Origin: Gordius sp. MW1
Lineage: Eukaryota; Nematomorpha; Gordioida; Gordea; Gordiidae
Assembly: GCA_964036665.1 (NCBI GenBank)
Contig: OZ038529.1
Location: 6,184,501 to 6,248,500, forward strand
Reading direction: 5' to 3'
DNA length: 64,000 bases
Shown here piece by piece: positions 48,491 to 58,922 of the stretch. The translations under genes and the position numbers were made by a program. The number at the start of each line of letters is the position of its first letter. The stretch's first letter is position 1. The notes under the pieces are model-generated. The model worked only from the letters and a program-made list of their open reading frames with translations, made no database searches and had not been told where the DNA came from.

Positions 48491-49830
48491 TTAGTTATCC
48501 TCTACACTTCCCCCCTTTTCACAAAGATAATATTTCAGGTAGCTTGGGGCCTGTCGTATCCGGGGCAGGTATCTAACCTCGGGCGGGGGCTTGTTAAGCT
48601 CCAGGTCCATGGGAAGGGCATTGTGTTCACCCGCTTCTGTAGAGGCATTGCCATTGGGAATCATTGGCAGGGAACCTTGACTGGACGCCGTTGGCAAGGG
48701 GCTTGCATCTATTGGCTCATTTGCAATGGGACTAGATCGCGCGAGCATATCCCGGTTCGGCCATCCATTTTCATGTCCAACCATTCTCCAGTCCAATATT
48801 CTCCTTGGTCTCAACTGATCCAAATTACCGATGATGATTTTCCCTAGGGTCCTAACTATGTAGGAGCGACAACCAAACTTGGCTGTTATAGATCCCTCTA
48901 CCCATTTGCTGGGCCCCAAAAACATACGCACCCACACCTTGTCTCCTACGCCGAACGTGCGCGACTTTTTCCTCTCCGTCCAATGTTGAGGCTCGTTTTC
49001 CCGTAACAACTCCCACTCGGTTCTAATTTTCCGCCTTAATATTCCTTCTTCAGGAGTTATCCCAGTCGCTGGGTGGATAGTCGCCCTGCAATTTTCCAGG
49101 AATAAGCTTAAACCAATTTCGGAATTGTTGCACATCACCGCCTTTTTTACTCCGCACGTACCTTTCCGCCAATCCATTTGACGCGGGGTGATAAGGTGCT
49201 GACCAACCTTGTTTTATCCCCCTACGCCTACAAAATCCTCGAATCTCCTGGCTTCTAAACTGCGGACGGTTATCCGATGTAAGGAATGGTGGGCTACCGA
49301 ACCTGGCGAACATCTTCGCCAGCTTTGTGATTATGGTTGAGGTTGACGTAACTTCTACTTTGAAAACCTCCAACCATTTTGTTCCATTATCCACCAAGAC
49401 AAAATACGACTTGCCGCACCGGCCCAAACAAATCCACGTGTACCTGGATCCAAGGCCTAAAGTTTTGTTCACCTTTGACCAACGGCGCCCTTTTTGGTGC
49501 TGCGGCCGTGTGGTTGCATGCCCTGCAACTTTTCGCTAAGTCTTCGATATCCTGAATCAGTGTTAGCCACCATACGTATTTAGCTGCCACTTGCTGCATT
49601 CGCTTAACGCCCACGTGGCCCTTGTGTAATCGTTGTAGCACCGCGTACCTTAAATCTGGCTGGAATGAGGACCGTCGTCCCTCGTAGAAAATATCATTGG
49701 ACTCGTGTAACTTCGGCAGGTACCTTTCGTAGAGGCGCATAGTAACCGCGACTACTGTGCCATTTTGCGTCCCCTTTATCCATTCTTTGAGATGCCGTAA
49801 CGACTCGTCGCTTTTCTCGCTCTGTTCCAA
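48491..49830 (-). pseudogene. Gypsy integrase (pol 3' end), frameshifted
   Basis: Three overlapping minus-strand frames together contain a full integrase. First comes the H2C2 zinc-binding module (LHKGHVGVKRMQQVAAKYVW, then SCRACNHTAAAPKRAPL), then the core with first Asp in WIQVHVDLFGPV. The second Asp is in FLTSDNRPQFRSQEIRGF, and the catalytic Glu in YHPASNGLAERYVR. A C-terminal region with FGVGDKVWVRMFLGPSKW follows, the GPY/F-like end. The D,D,E triad is thus present but spread over shifted frames (breaks near 49430 and 49110), so no functional protein is made. Confidence 0.85.
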
Positions 49831-49851
49831 AAATCAATTATTAGTTTTTTT

Positions 49852-50160
49852 CATAGACTAATAAAACCATAGACTGCCGAACAGCTGATAATTTCACAGT
49901 AAATATAGCAACCGCCATATTATGGGAAATTGTAACCACACAATAGAATTCAGCAAAATGTATTGTTCTAATCTACTTATTTTTTTTAAATTTATGAATA
50001 AGCTATTAGTCTTATTTATTTTCTTCAATATTTTATCCTGGAGAAGTATAAATATACCTGTTATTGAGTTTTTCCTACAAAATGGCAGCTATTTTTGTGT
50101 CTGACTGATTTAAATAGTAAAAATCAGCTGTCCGGCAGTCTATGGTTTTATTAGTCTATG
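49852..50160. mobile_element. 309-bp MITE, CATAGACTAATAAAACC termini
   Basis: Arms of about 40 bp (catagactaataaaaccata, then gactgcc.aacagctga) are inverted at the right end. Flanks are gttttttt on both sides (8 bp; low complexity, so weak support). The interior is non-coding. Confidence 0.75.
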
Positions 50161-50387
50161 GTTTTTTTAAATCATCCTTTTATTATTTCTCACTAATTTT
50201 AATGTGTCCACTGTGTACTTTTTTCCCTTTAAAGCCAGATGGTCAGGAGCAAATATCACACGTTAATTGTCTGATTTTTGTAAGATCTTCCGGCTTAACT
50301 GCATTATTTTGTTTTATAGTAACTTTGCGTCTTATTTCACCACATTTATCATATTCCAATAAAAAAGAAACCATTCATATAAAGTAA

Positions 50388-50798
50388 ATGGCATCAAAAC
50401 CAATATATGAAGTCAAGGGGAAGGAATTGATTGAAAAATTTATGGGGATTAACAATAATGCCTCCACGAATCCTCAAGATGTATTATTTGCATCAGTGGG
50501 ACCAGATAATAATTTATCAACTCTTCCAGAAAAATATCCCTGGCTTTTAACTCAGAAACTGGTGGCCAAACCAGATCAATTAATAAAACGGCGAAGCAAA
50601 TTGGGTTTAGTTTTAGAAGGGGCAGATTACCCCAAAGTCTGTCAATGGATAGATCAATTACGCACACGAGAAACCCAGGTTGGCAAGGCAAAAGGGAAAA
50701 TCAAGGATTTCATCATCGAAAAAATCCTACTCACGACGCCAATGATACGATTATTAAATATTCGACATCAAATGGGATATTCCTACGTTAACAATTAA
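50388..50798 (+). pseudogene. ACLY: ATP-citrate lyase N-terminal fragment fused to LTR sequence
   Basis: Residues 1-111 match the start of ATP-citrate synthase, the cytosolic enzyme that makes acetyl-CoA from citrate. Seen are YEVKGKELIEKF, YPWLLTQKLVAKPDQLIKRR, SKLGLVLEG and VGKAKGKIKDFIIE, corresponding to the grasp-domain start with its K-P-D-Q-L-I-K-R-R-G-K-L-G-L motif. Here that glycine is serine. The homology stops at residue 111. The last 25 residues are translated antisense Gypsy primer-binding site and LTR, so they are not part of the enzyme. A gene of over 1000 residues is therefore cut to its first tenth. The segment is open and unbroken, which suggests recent capture. Upstream 50161-50387 has an intron-like tail (gttttatag at 50318-50326), so the donor was probably genomic DNA. 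Confidence 0.85.
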
Positions 50799-50940
50799 CA
50801 CACGCGAGAAAAGAATAAACGCGATCGAACATACGATAACAAGAAAAACGTGAGAGAAAATAACACAAAAATATAATAATCACGTGGTGTCTCCATTATA
50901 ATTTACAGGCAACATAGAACTTTAGCGTACAATACACATC

Positions 50941-51190
50941 GTCGTGGCGTAAATAAGGGGGGGGGGTAAAGGGAAATTCCCCCCCCCCCTTGACAAAGAT
51001 TACAAAAAAATTTTATAGCTTCTCAACGCTGAGGAGGCTAACAACTGACATTAGAAATACCATGTAAGAATAAATGGATTGGCTTTATTGACAATTCATC
51101 GGGAGTTAGCTCCTACTCCCGATGAAGTTCTTAAAATTTTTGAAACTTTCCCCCCCCCCCTTGAGAAAATCCTGGCTACGCGCCTGATCG
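50941..51190. mobile_element. GGGCGTAGCC-type MITE, degraded
   Basis: Starts 'gtcgtggcgtaaataa' with a G run and a C run, and ends 'ccccccttgagaaaatcctg' then 'gctacgcgcctgat'. It fits the worn form of the family also seen at 12487-12525. Confidence 0.4.
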
Positions 51191-51289
51191 TCAGTTATCC
51201 TTTACAGAAACATAATGAACTAGTTAGATATCAACAACAGTATTTTAAAATAGATATTATTGACACATTTCATAAAAATTAAAAATGTA

Positions 51290-53095
51290 AAACCTGTAAT
51301 GATATTAAAATTAATCTAATAGATCATTTGTCACAATACATAAATATTGTATCAATACTCAATTTGTTAGTTGGGAATTAATGATAAAGTAAAGTAATAC
51401 ATAATGTACCCTCTCAAATAAGGTCAACTATGAATTATAAAATTACAATAAAAATATGACTGCCTCTTTTATAATAAAAATAAAAAGCAGCATTTTCTTG
51501 CCAAATGTATTAGAAATTCAATTATAATTTGAATAAAACAATCAAAAAGGATAATTAGGCTTACATGGCTTGGAAAATTATCACTGGCAAACCTAAAATT
51601 GTTTAAAAATATGATATATCTTGTAATATACTACCGTTTTATAAACGGGCCAGAGATTATGTAAACGGTTATGGAATAACAAAGGTCTTTAAAAGTCAGA
51701 CAATTATATAAACATATAATTTTTATTAAATATATAGATTATTTATTGCTTAATTTTTTTAATCTCTTATTTTTCTATATCATGTAGCATTTATTCCTTT
51801 TTCAAGCGTTAAATTCGATTATAAAACATTTTTATTCTATTTGCTATAAATTTTCGTTTACATATAAGATTATAGCTTCGTATATTTTTTTTCAATTACT
51901 TATATACAATGCACTAAAATATTTAAGTTTAATTTTATCACAAATTTTACTGGTATAATTATTATTATTAAGGCCATATAATTTAAAAAATATTTTTGTT
52001 CTAATCTAAAACTTAAGTGTCTTAATTGATATAAATAGCCAAATTATGTAAACTGCTTTTAAATACGCTCATGCAATTTTATTAAAGTATTATAATTTAT
52101 TGGTAATATTGAATTCTAACTACTTAGGTGTATTAACTTAAATTAATCAAATAAAAGTAAATTGCTGAAAGTGGAATATTCTCCTGTAATTTTTCATAGT
52201 GATTTAAAGTATATATTGAGATTTTAGGTGTATTAACTGCGGAAATAATTGATGATTTATTATTTTTACATGATGATTATTGATGTTTTTATGAATATGT
52301 CAAAAATAAAATAAAACAACGCAAAACTTTTTCAAATTGGGCCGGGCGCGGACTTCTTTAAAAAAAATTGAACGGGCAGCGGACGTTTTTCTAAACGGGT
52401 ATGAACGGGCCTAAAAAATTTACGGACGGGCTCGGACGGGCCTGAAGTGTTGAAAAAAAAATTTAGGGCGGGCTCGGACGGGACTTGAAGTTTTGAAAAC
52501 GGGTACGTGCGGGCCGACCTTTTAAAAATGACCCGCAGGTTAACGCCTATATTTAAAAATAGAAGTTTAATATTATAGTCCTACTGATTAAATTGTCTAT
52601 AAGATCATATACCTTACTATTAATTTAATTTAAAACGGAGGGAAAACTCACCTTCAAAAATGTAAAATTCATGTTTTGCACCTTAACCTCATTTATATAT
52701 AAATCAGGAAAAAGAATCAACGCAAGATTCTCTTTTATAGTTATTTGCCAGATTACAGAATGGAATTAAGGAAAAAATGATTCCTAGTCAGCGACTTTAA
52801 CAATTATATAATAAAAGAGCCCCCATGTCTGATTCACAATATTAATAAAGATAAGCCAGGTTTTATATAAAAACACTAAAATGTTGTTAAACTTAGAGTG
52901 ATAGTTATTAATTAGCAGAAAAATAGCGTATGTATAACAGATACTCTCATAAAATGTTGTCGATCTTAACTAAAAGTTTATATAGATCTTGGAATTATTC
53001 ATTTAAATAACATGTCTTAGCCTCTATAAATTTTTACCCTTTTGCCCATTTTTCATGTGTGCTTATAACTACCATAACGGTGTTCAGTAGGTCTT
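51290..53095. other. Intergenic; GC-rich patch, no gene
   Basis: Very AT-rich apart from 52335-52545, which repeats 'cgggctcggacgggcctgaa'-like words of the hAT-MITE subterminal type. No coding similarity. Confidence 0.5.
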
Positions 53096-53261
53096 GGGTT
53101 CAAAATGTCACAGTCCAAAATGTCACACGAATATCACGAAAAATTAAATCTCAAATGGGGAGGGAATTTGATGTGCATCTAAACCTAACCCAACCCCTAA
53201 CCTAAAACGCTGACCTAAAACACTACCCAATGGAAATTATGCGCTTGCGCAATGAGTAATT

Positions 53262-53287
53262 GCGAATCTCACGATCGTGAGATTCGC
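53262..53287. repeat. 26-bp perfect palindrome
   Basis: GCGAATCTCACGA followed directly by its reverse complement, then a further half copy (gcgaatctcacgat) immediately after. It lies between the transposon end and the FLYWCH ORF. Confidence 0.9.
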
Positions 53288-53403
53288 GAATCTCACGATG
53301 TGGCTTGGATCATGGTTGAGGCAGCACAATCGTCACAAAAAAGCAGCATAAAATTAGGTTCGTATTTTATCGATTACCTAGCTTATCGTTTGCATATTGT
53401 TAC

Positions 53404-53823
53404 ATGGCATTTGTGCAAGAATTTAGAAATTTTCTAGCGAAAGATAAATTAAGTAAGTGTAATTATATAAGCTGTACATATTTTTTAGAATTTACGAAGT
53501 CAGCAAGAAATGGTCAGGCGTTGACTTATGGCCGATACTCCTATACCAAAGCAAAGATAGGAAAAAACCAACAAATATATTATAGGTGTCGAAAAACTAA
53601 ATGTAATGGGAAAGGGATTCTTCAACAAGAGAATTTTGATATAACTAAAGAGCATACTTGTGATGTATCTTCAGCATTGCCTTCCTCAAGTAACCTTTGT
53701 AAATCAAAAGATCTTATTAATCATTCAGGTTCCAGCTCAAAAAATGATTGTAGTGATATTACATCTATAGATCAAGCAAACCCCAACAAGCAGCAGAGTA
53801 TTTATTTTTACAAAATGTTATAA
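53404..53823 (+). pseudogene. FLYWCH zinc-finger N-terminus of a MULE transposase
   Basis: An open frame of 139 residues contains one FLYWCH finger (residues about 28-86): F-x-K-S-A-R-N-G-QALTYGRYSYTKAK, then YYRCRKTKCNGKG and KEHTCD. This supplies the aromatic Y-x-Y/W core and the C-x4-C ... H-x-C ligands (last ligand Cys instead of the usual His). Such fingers sit at the N-terminus of MULE transposases, where they bind the element ends. The frame ends in a Ser/Asn-rich linker and stops, without the catalytic domain. The remaining C-terminal part lies at 53885-54209. Confidence 0.75.
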
Positions 53824-53884
53824 ATTAATCATGGGTAGGAGAAGATGCCCAATTTAAATACAAAATGTGAAGAAGATATGAAGA

Positions 53885-54209
53885 GAATTGTCTGCCAAGA
53901 ACCAATAATCATATAGAAGGATTCCACAACAAATTAAAACACATGATAAAACAATCCCACCCTAACATCTACGAGTTCATAGATCACATTAAAGCAATAC
54001 AACGAGAAAGTGACTCAAACATCAAAAAGATAAATCAAGGGAAAATGATCAATCTTAAATCGAAGATAGAAATACAAAAGGAAACTTGCATCAAAAATTT
54101 GCAAGATCATTACAGAAATCATGAAATAGATGCATCAACATATTTGAAACACATGAGTTCTTACATGAAATACGGAGAACAAAATGTTCATTTACATATT
54201 ACTCTCTAA
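53885..54209 (+). pseudogene. MULE transposase C-terminal fragment
   Basis: Starting upstream of the first ATG, the frame reads NCLPRTNNHIEGFHNKLKHM, the conserved 'RTNN..EG.H' motif after the catalytic core that includes the final acidic residue. HPNIYEFIDHIKAIQRESDS and a lysine-rich helix follow to the stop. Together with the FLYWCH piece it shows a deletion of the central DDE region. Confidence 0.75.
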
Positions 54210-54616
54210 TTATATATAATACATATTGTACACTGAATTTTAATAAATATTGTATACATGATTTATTTAGAATCTATAATAAAATTGATTTAGTGATTTA
54301 TTTGATAATATGTATTTATTTATAAAATAGTATTATACATTTTGATATACCTTATTTTGTTTTAATTAATAATTACAACATATTTGAAACACATGAGTTC
54401 TTACATGAAATACGAAGAACAAAATGTTCATTTACATATTACTCTCTAATTATATATAATACATATTGTACACTGAATTTTAATAAATATTGTATACATG
54501 ATTTATTTAGAAATCTATAATAAAATTGATTTAGTGATTTATTTGATAATATGTATTTATTTATAAAATAGTATTATACATTTTGATATACCTTATTTTG
54601 TTTTAATTAATAATTA
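54137..54616 (+). repeat. Tandem duplication, two units of ~240 bp
   Basis: Copies 54137-54375 and 54376-54616 are almost identical ('caacatatttgaaacacatg', 'ttgtacactgaattttaata', 'ttttgatataccttattttg'). The first copy includes the end of the transposase frame; the duplication carries that end with it. Confidence 0.9.
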
Positions 54617-54869
54617 TAGTATCCTTTTATTAAGTATAATTACATATTATAATTTCACCATTTTATAAGTCTGATGCCCAGATTCACTTTCACCATATCA
54701 ATTTTCATATGGTTTTTCATATGGTTTTCGTGACGAGAGTAACGAAATATGATGATCGTGACGAGTTTTAGCTACTTTTTCTGTGCTGCCTCAACCAAGT
54801 CCCTGTGGCTTAGTTGCATTTTGGACTGTGACATTTTGAAATGATACCGTTCAGTAGACACGGCCAAAT

Positions 54870-56700
54870 GGCCTAGGCTATGTATTCTCGATTCAGAGTG
54901 ATAAATAACAAAATGTAAAACGCATTTCTTAAACGTTCCATTCCCGAGCGCAATCATCGCGTTCGTTAATTTGTGTGTTATTGTTTACAAATTTTTTAAA
55001 TTCGCCATTTTTGCTTGTTCTAATCCATATGGTAACAACAACATTTTGTGGCAATATAAAGGTATGATAAATAGATATATTAACTATTTTCCTAGATAAA
55101 TAATTTTGAATTTTTAATCTTTTCAAACAAGATTTGTTCATTAATTTAACATTTTGTGGCAATAAAAAGGTATGATAAATAGGTATATTAACTATTTTCC
55201 TAGATAAATAATTTTGAATTATTTTCTTAGATCAGTTGCAAAAGAGGGGGGAAAAATACATCAACCATTCAAAGGTTCAACATATTTGTCTCATTTACTA
55301 AAACATCAATCAATAGTTGATTCAAATACATCAACCATTCAAATGTTCAACATATTTGTCTCATTTAATAAAACATCAATAAATAGTTGATTAACCATTG
55401 TATTTAAGAATTTATAACATATATCTAATAGGTTTTTTTAATGAGGTTGGAAACCTTATTTGTTATCCGTGTAATACAATAAACCTTGTGTTGTTGCTTA
55501 TATTATTGTTGTTAGTGTTTCAACATATTAATACTATTTGTGAGTCAGGGAGAGTTACAATTATTAATTGCTATGCAATTTATATTGATAAGAATGACCA
55601 TTTAAGTATTTTATCAAATTTATAATATGATTTTCATTAGAAATCATTAGTATAACAATTTACAATTTTGCATACATATTCTGACAAATCCTTAAATATT
55701 AGTTTGTAAAAATCTGAATACATTTATACATATTTCATTAAGAGTCACATAATATAAGTGCTGTTTTCTTATTTTAAGAGTTAATTGGTAGTATTAGAAT
55801 TCCTGTATGTTCTAAAAGTGCAAAAGCTTTGTGCATATGGTTACCAACAATTTATTAATTCTATTTTCAAAACTTATTTTTTAAATGTTATAATCTAAAA
55901 GTTACTCAAGATAGTTACCAACAATCTTCTATTTCATTTTTTATAAAAGGCACATATAAAAATGTCAAAAGCATTTTCAATATTTTTTACCTGATGTCAT
56001 AACCTAAAAGTTACTCAAGATAGTTACCAACAATCTTCTATTTCATTTTTTATAAAATGCACGTATAAAAATGTCAAAAGCATTTTCAAATCTAATTTTT
56101 TATAACATGCTATCTTAAAAAATACAGTTTATTTAAATTTGAGCCAAATTCAGCAAACCTTTTAGGAAATTTATTGAATCTCTAAAAAAACAACACTCAA
56201 ATATGTCAGCTGCAGTTTATTATTTTTAAACAATAAGAAACAATGGTGAATCAACTATTGATTGATGTTTTAGTAAATAAGACAAATATGTTGAACATTT
56301 GAATGGTTGATGTATTTTTCCCACCTCTTTTGCAACTGATCTAAGAAAATAATTAAAAATTATTTATCTAGGAAAATAGTTAATATATCAATTTATCATA
56401 CCTTTTTATTGCCACAAAATGTTGAATAAATGAACAAATCTTGTTTGAAAAGATTAAAAATTCAAAATTATTTATCTAGGAAAATAGTTAATATATCTAT
56501 TTATCACACCTTTCTTTTCCCACAAAATGTTGTTGTTACCATATATATTAGAACAAGCAAAAATGGCGAATTTAAAAAAATGTAAACAATAACACACAAA
56601 TTAACGAACGCGATGATTGCGCTCGGGAATGGAACGTTTAAGAAATGCGTTTTACGTTTTGTTATTTATCACTCTGAATCGAGAATACATAGCCTAGGCC
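54870..56700. mobile_element. 1.83-kb MULE-like element with ~500-bp inverted repeats
   Basis: Termini GGCCTAGGCTATGTATTCTC and its reverse complement, flanked by a perfect 9-bp duplication CGGCCAAAT (54861-54869, 56701-56709). The inverted arms extend about 500 bp on each side (54870-55395, 56205-56700) and contain an internal direct repeat, 'ttgtggcaat.aaaaggtatg' twice per arm. The middle has a non-coding tandem pair (55905-56100). No transposase was seen. The 9-bp duplication fits Mutator-like elements. It lies just outside the right end of the FLYWCH element. Confidence 0.9.
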
Positions 56701-56709
56701 CGGCCAAAT

Positions 56710-58922
56710 AAAAGTTTAAATTGAACTCAACTTGCTTGTAATTTTGTAAATATCAGCCTGTACACGCATTTAGAAAATATTAGTAGATAGCATATGGAAA
56801 ACGTTTTTAATAAATGAGTCAACAAACACATTGAGGCCTTTATACTAATTTAGACCTAAATCCAACACGATATTCTCTTTCAACTTGACCTGGCTCAGAA
56901 TTGCAAGACTACTGTGCATTATTTCCCCGATCTTAAGAGGCAAAAAATTGTAAACTGCTTAAATTAAACGTCTAAATGATTTTGCTTCAATGAAGGTCGC
57001 CTGATATCAGATATTAAAGAAGTTTTAATAGAATTAGGGGCATTCAAGTAGCTGAATCGAGAGTCCTGTCCCGACTCAGTCAGGCTCAAAAGGGTTCGAG
57101 CCGGGCTCGGACAACAAATTAATAAAATAGTTGGGCCTCCAGCCCGAAACGAGCCCGAAGCAAACTTAAAAATTAATATGTTTTACATGAATCTGACTAT
57201 CAAATATATATATATTTGTACAGGATACATGGTTTGGTTATTATAATTAGTAAACTCAAACATTTTTTGATCAAATTGTAAATCATTTTCTAATGTTTCT
57301 ATATATCATATATAATAGCAATTAGAATTTTAAAAAATAAGTCAAACAAAGCTTATTAATCTATGGTTTTTGAAAAATTATAGTTTTAACGTTATATTTG
57401 TAGGTTAAAACAATTTTAGCATACTAAATGTAGCAAGATAATTTTGATTCTTTATTCATCATACTACTTATCCTTGTATCAAATTAAGAATTACTAGCAA
57501 TGAAATTTATTATAAATTTAATAAAATAAATTTTAAATGTAAAATTAAATGTGCATTTAAAAAATGATGGCCCAAGCTCGGACACGGCCAAATAAAAGGA
57601 TTTCGGGATCAGAAAAAAATGACATCGAGCTGGGGCCATATAAAATCAACTTTGCATAACTCTACCTCTATCTCACACTATGTAAAATTTTGGCAGAAAG
57701 TTGCCTCGAGCCAAAATGTTTGCAAGAAATATTCATTTTGATGATTAAAAATATACTGAGGCGTTGCATACATTTCAAAGGTGTCCTTAAAATTTCACAA
57801 ATAGAGAAGGCCTCTGTTAAATGAAATGATTTAAATCTTAAATTTTTGGCTTGGGTAATGGTCGAAAAATTATAAATTAGAATTATAAAATATCATTCCT
57901 CATTCAAATCATATTGTGAAATTTTAAATTTTATATATATAGGCATTTGTAAATCGAGCAATTCAATTTGCCTACCGCAAAGGATAAATCTTTTATTTTG
58001 AATTTCCAAACATAAATAAAATATTCATTACATAAACCTACAAATAAAATAGTTGTTCATTCAAAATATTTATTTTTAGCCTCAAAAATAAATTTTTATA
58101 TGAAAATATGTTTGTTTAAGAAATCATCTTATAATTAGGTACTTCTGATTATAAGCATGCCTTATTTAACATTATTTCTGAGTTTTTAATGCACAGTTTT
58201 TAATGCACTCGGCAAAAAAAACATACATTTAAAAAATATACGTATACTTAAGGAACAAAGTAGATGCAAAGCAAATATGCTTTATAATAATATAATGGAC
58301 ATGCCACGTAAATAATTATAAATATTAGACCCTATTACTTAGATGGTTCACAAAATAAAAAAAAATAATTTTGATGATATAAAATGCAAGGTTAAAATGG
58401 ATATTACTAATTTAAGGGTACTTAAAAAATTAATTTACAAGTTAATTATACCCCAAAAAATTATAAAATATTATAACCTGGCCTCGAATCATAACTTCTC
58501 GGTATTTTGGATTTTGACCAAAACAAAAACCTTTTTTTGTTAAAATAAAAGATCTTGCGTGGTGCTGTTAAAACCTCAAGGCACATAAAATATTAGACAC
58601 TTTTAGACTTGATTTATATTTATATTTTTTTTGTAATTATTAAAATAGCACATAAATGTGTTAAGTTCCAAGCAAAATTTTTTAGTTGAAAATTGTTTGA
58701 TAGTTGTAAATTTTTTATTTTTAACAAAATACAATATTAGTCAACAAAATTTTAGGCATTTGTGTGCAGAAATAAAAATTTTGTATATAAATGTGGTTAC
58801 AATTGTCAAAAATATTAATATTAAAATGTTTGAGTATTAATTTTGAAAAAACTTACAAGTATTCATGATTTGTGGTGATAAAGATGGTGTCAAAATAGGA
58901 AAATAAAATTTAGAGCGTTAAA
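56710..58922. other. Intergenic; GC-rich patches, no gene
   Basis: GC-rich words of hAT-MITE type at 57060-57170 ('gagccgggctcgg') and 57565-57635 may be the two ends of one eroded insertion. The remainder is AT-rich without coding similarity. Confidence 0.45.

Larger units (their letters stand above)
48386..50940 (-). mobile_element. Gypsy-type LTR retrotransposon relic enclosing foreign DNA
   Basis: Matching LTR pieces lie at 48386-48506 and 50743-50940 ('cacgtggtgtctcc', 'aggcaacatagaactttagc', 'gtacaatacacatc'). On the minus strand the 3' LTR piece is preceded by a polypurine tract (AAAAGGGGGGAAG) and the other LTR is followed by the primer-binding site TTGGCGTCGTGAG (50742-50730). Between them only the integrase end of pol remains (48509-49830); gag, protease and reverse transcriptase are replaced by a MITE and a piece of ATP-citrate lyase. 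Both LTRs are truncated at their outer ends. Confidence 0.8.
53107..54838 (+). mobile_element. FLYWCH/MULE transposon, internally deleted
   Basis: The outer inverted ends are TTCAAAATGTCACAGTCCAA (about 53098) and its reverse complement ending near 54841, with inner inverted words 'ggttgaggcagcacaatcgt' (53314) and 'tgtgctgcctcaacc' (54782). The inside holds the first and last parts of a transposase gene, the middle being deleted, and a tandem duplication of the 3' flank. Target duplication not found. Confidence 0.65.

Noticed and set aside
50743-50798. Residues 119-136 of the ACLY-containing frame as enzyme sequence
   Set aside because: They are antisense LTR, continuous with the primer-binding site at 50742.
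54929-55162. 77-residue open frame in the left arm of the 1.83-kb element
   Set aside because: Lies in the inverted repeat; the other arm does not preserve it and no domain is visible.
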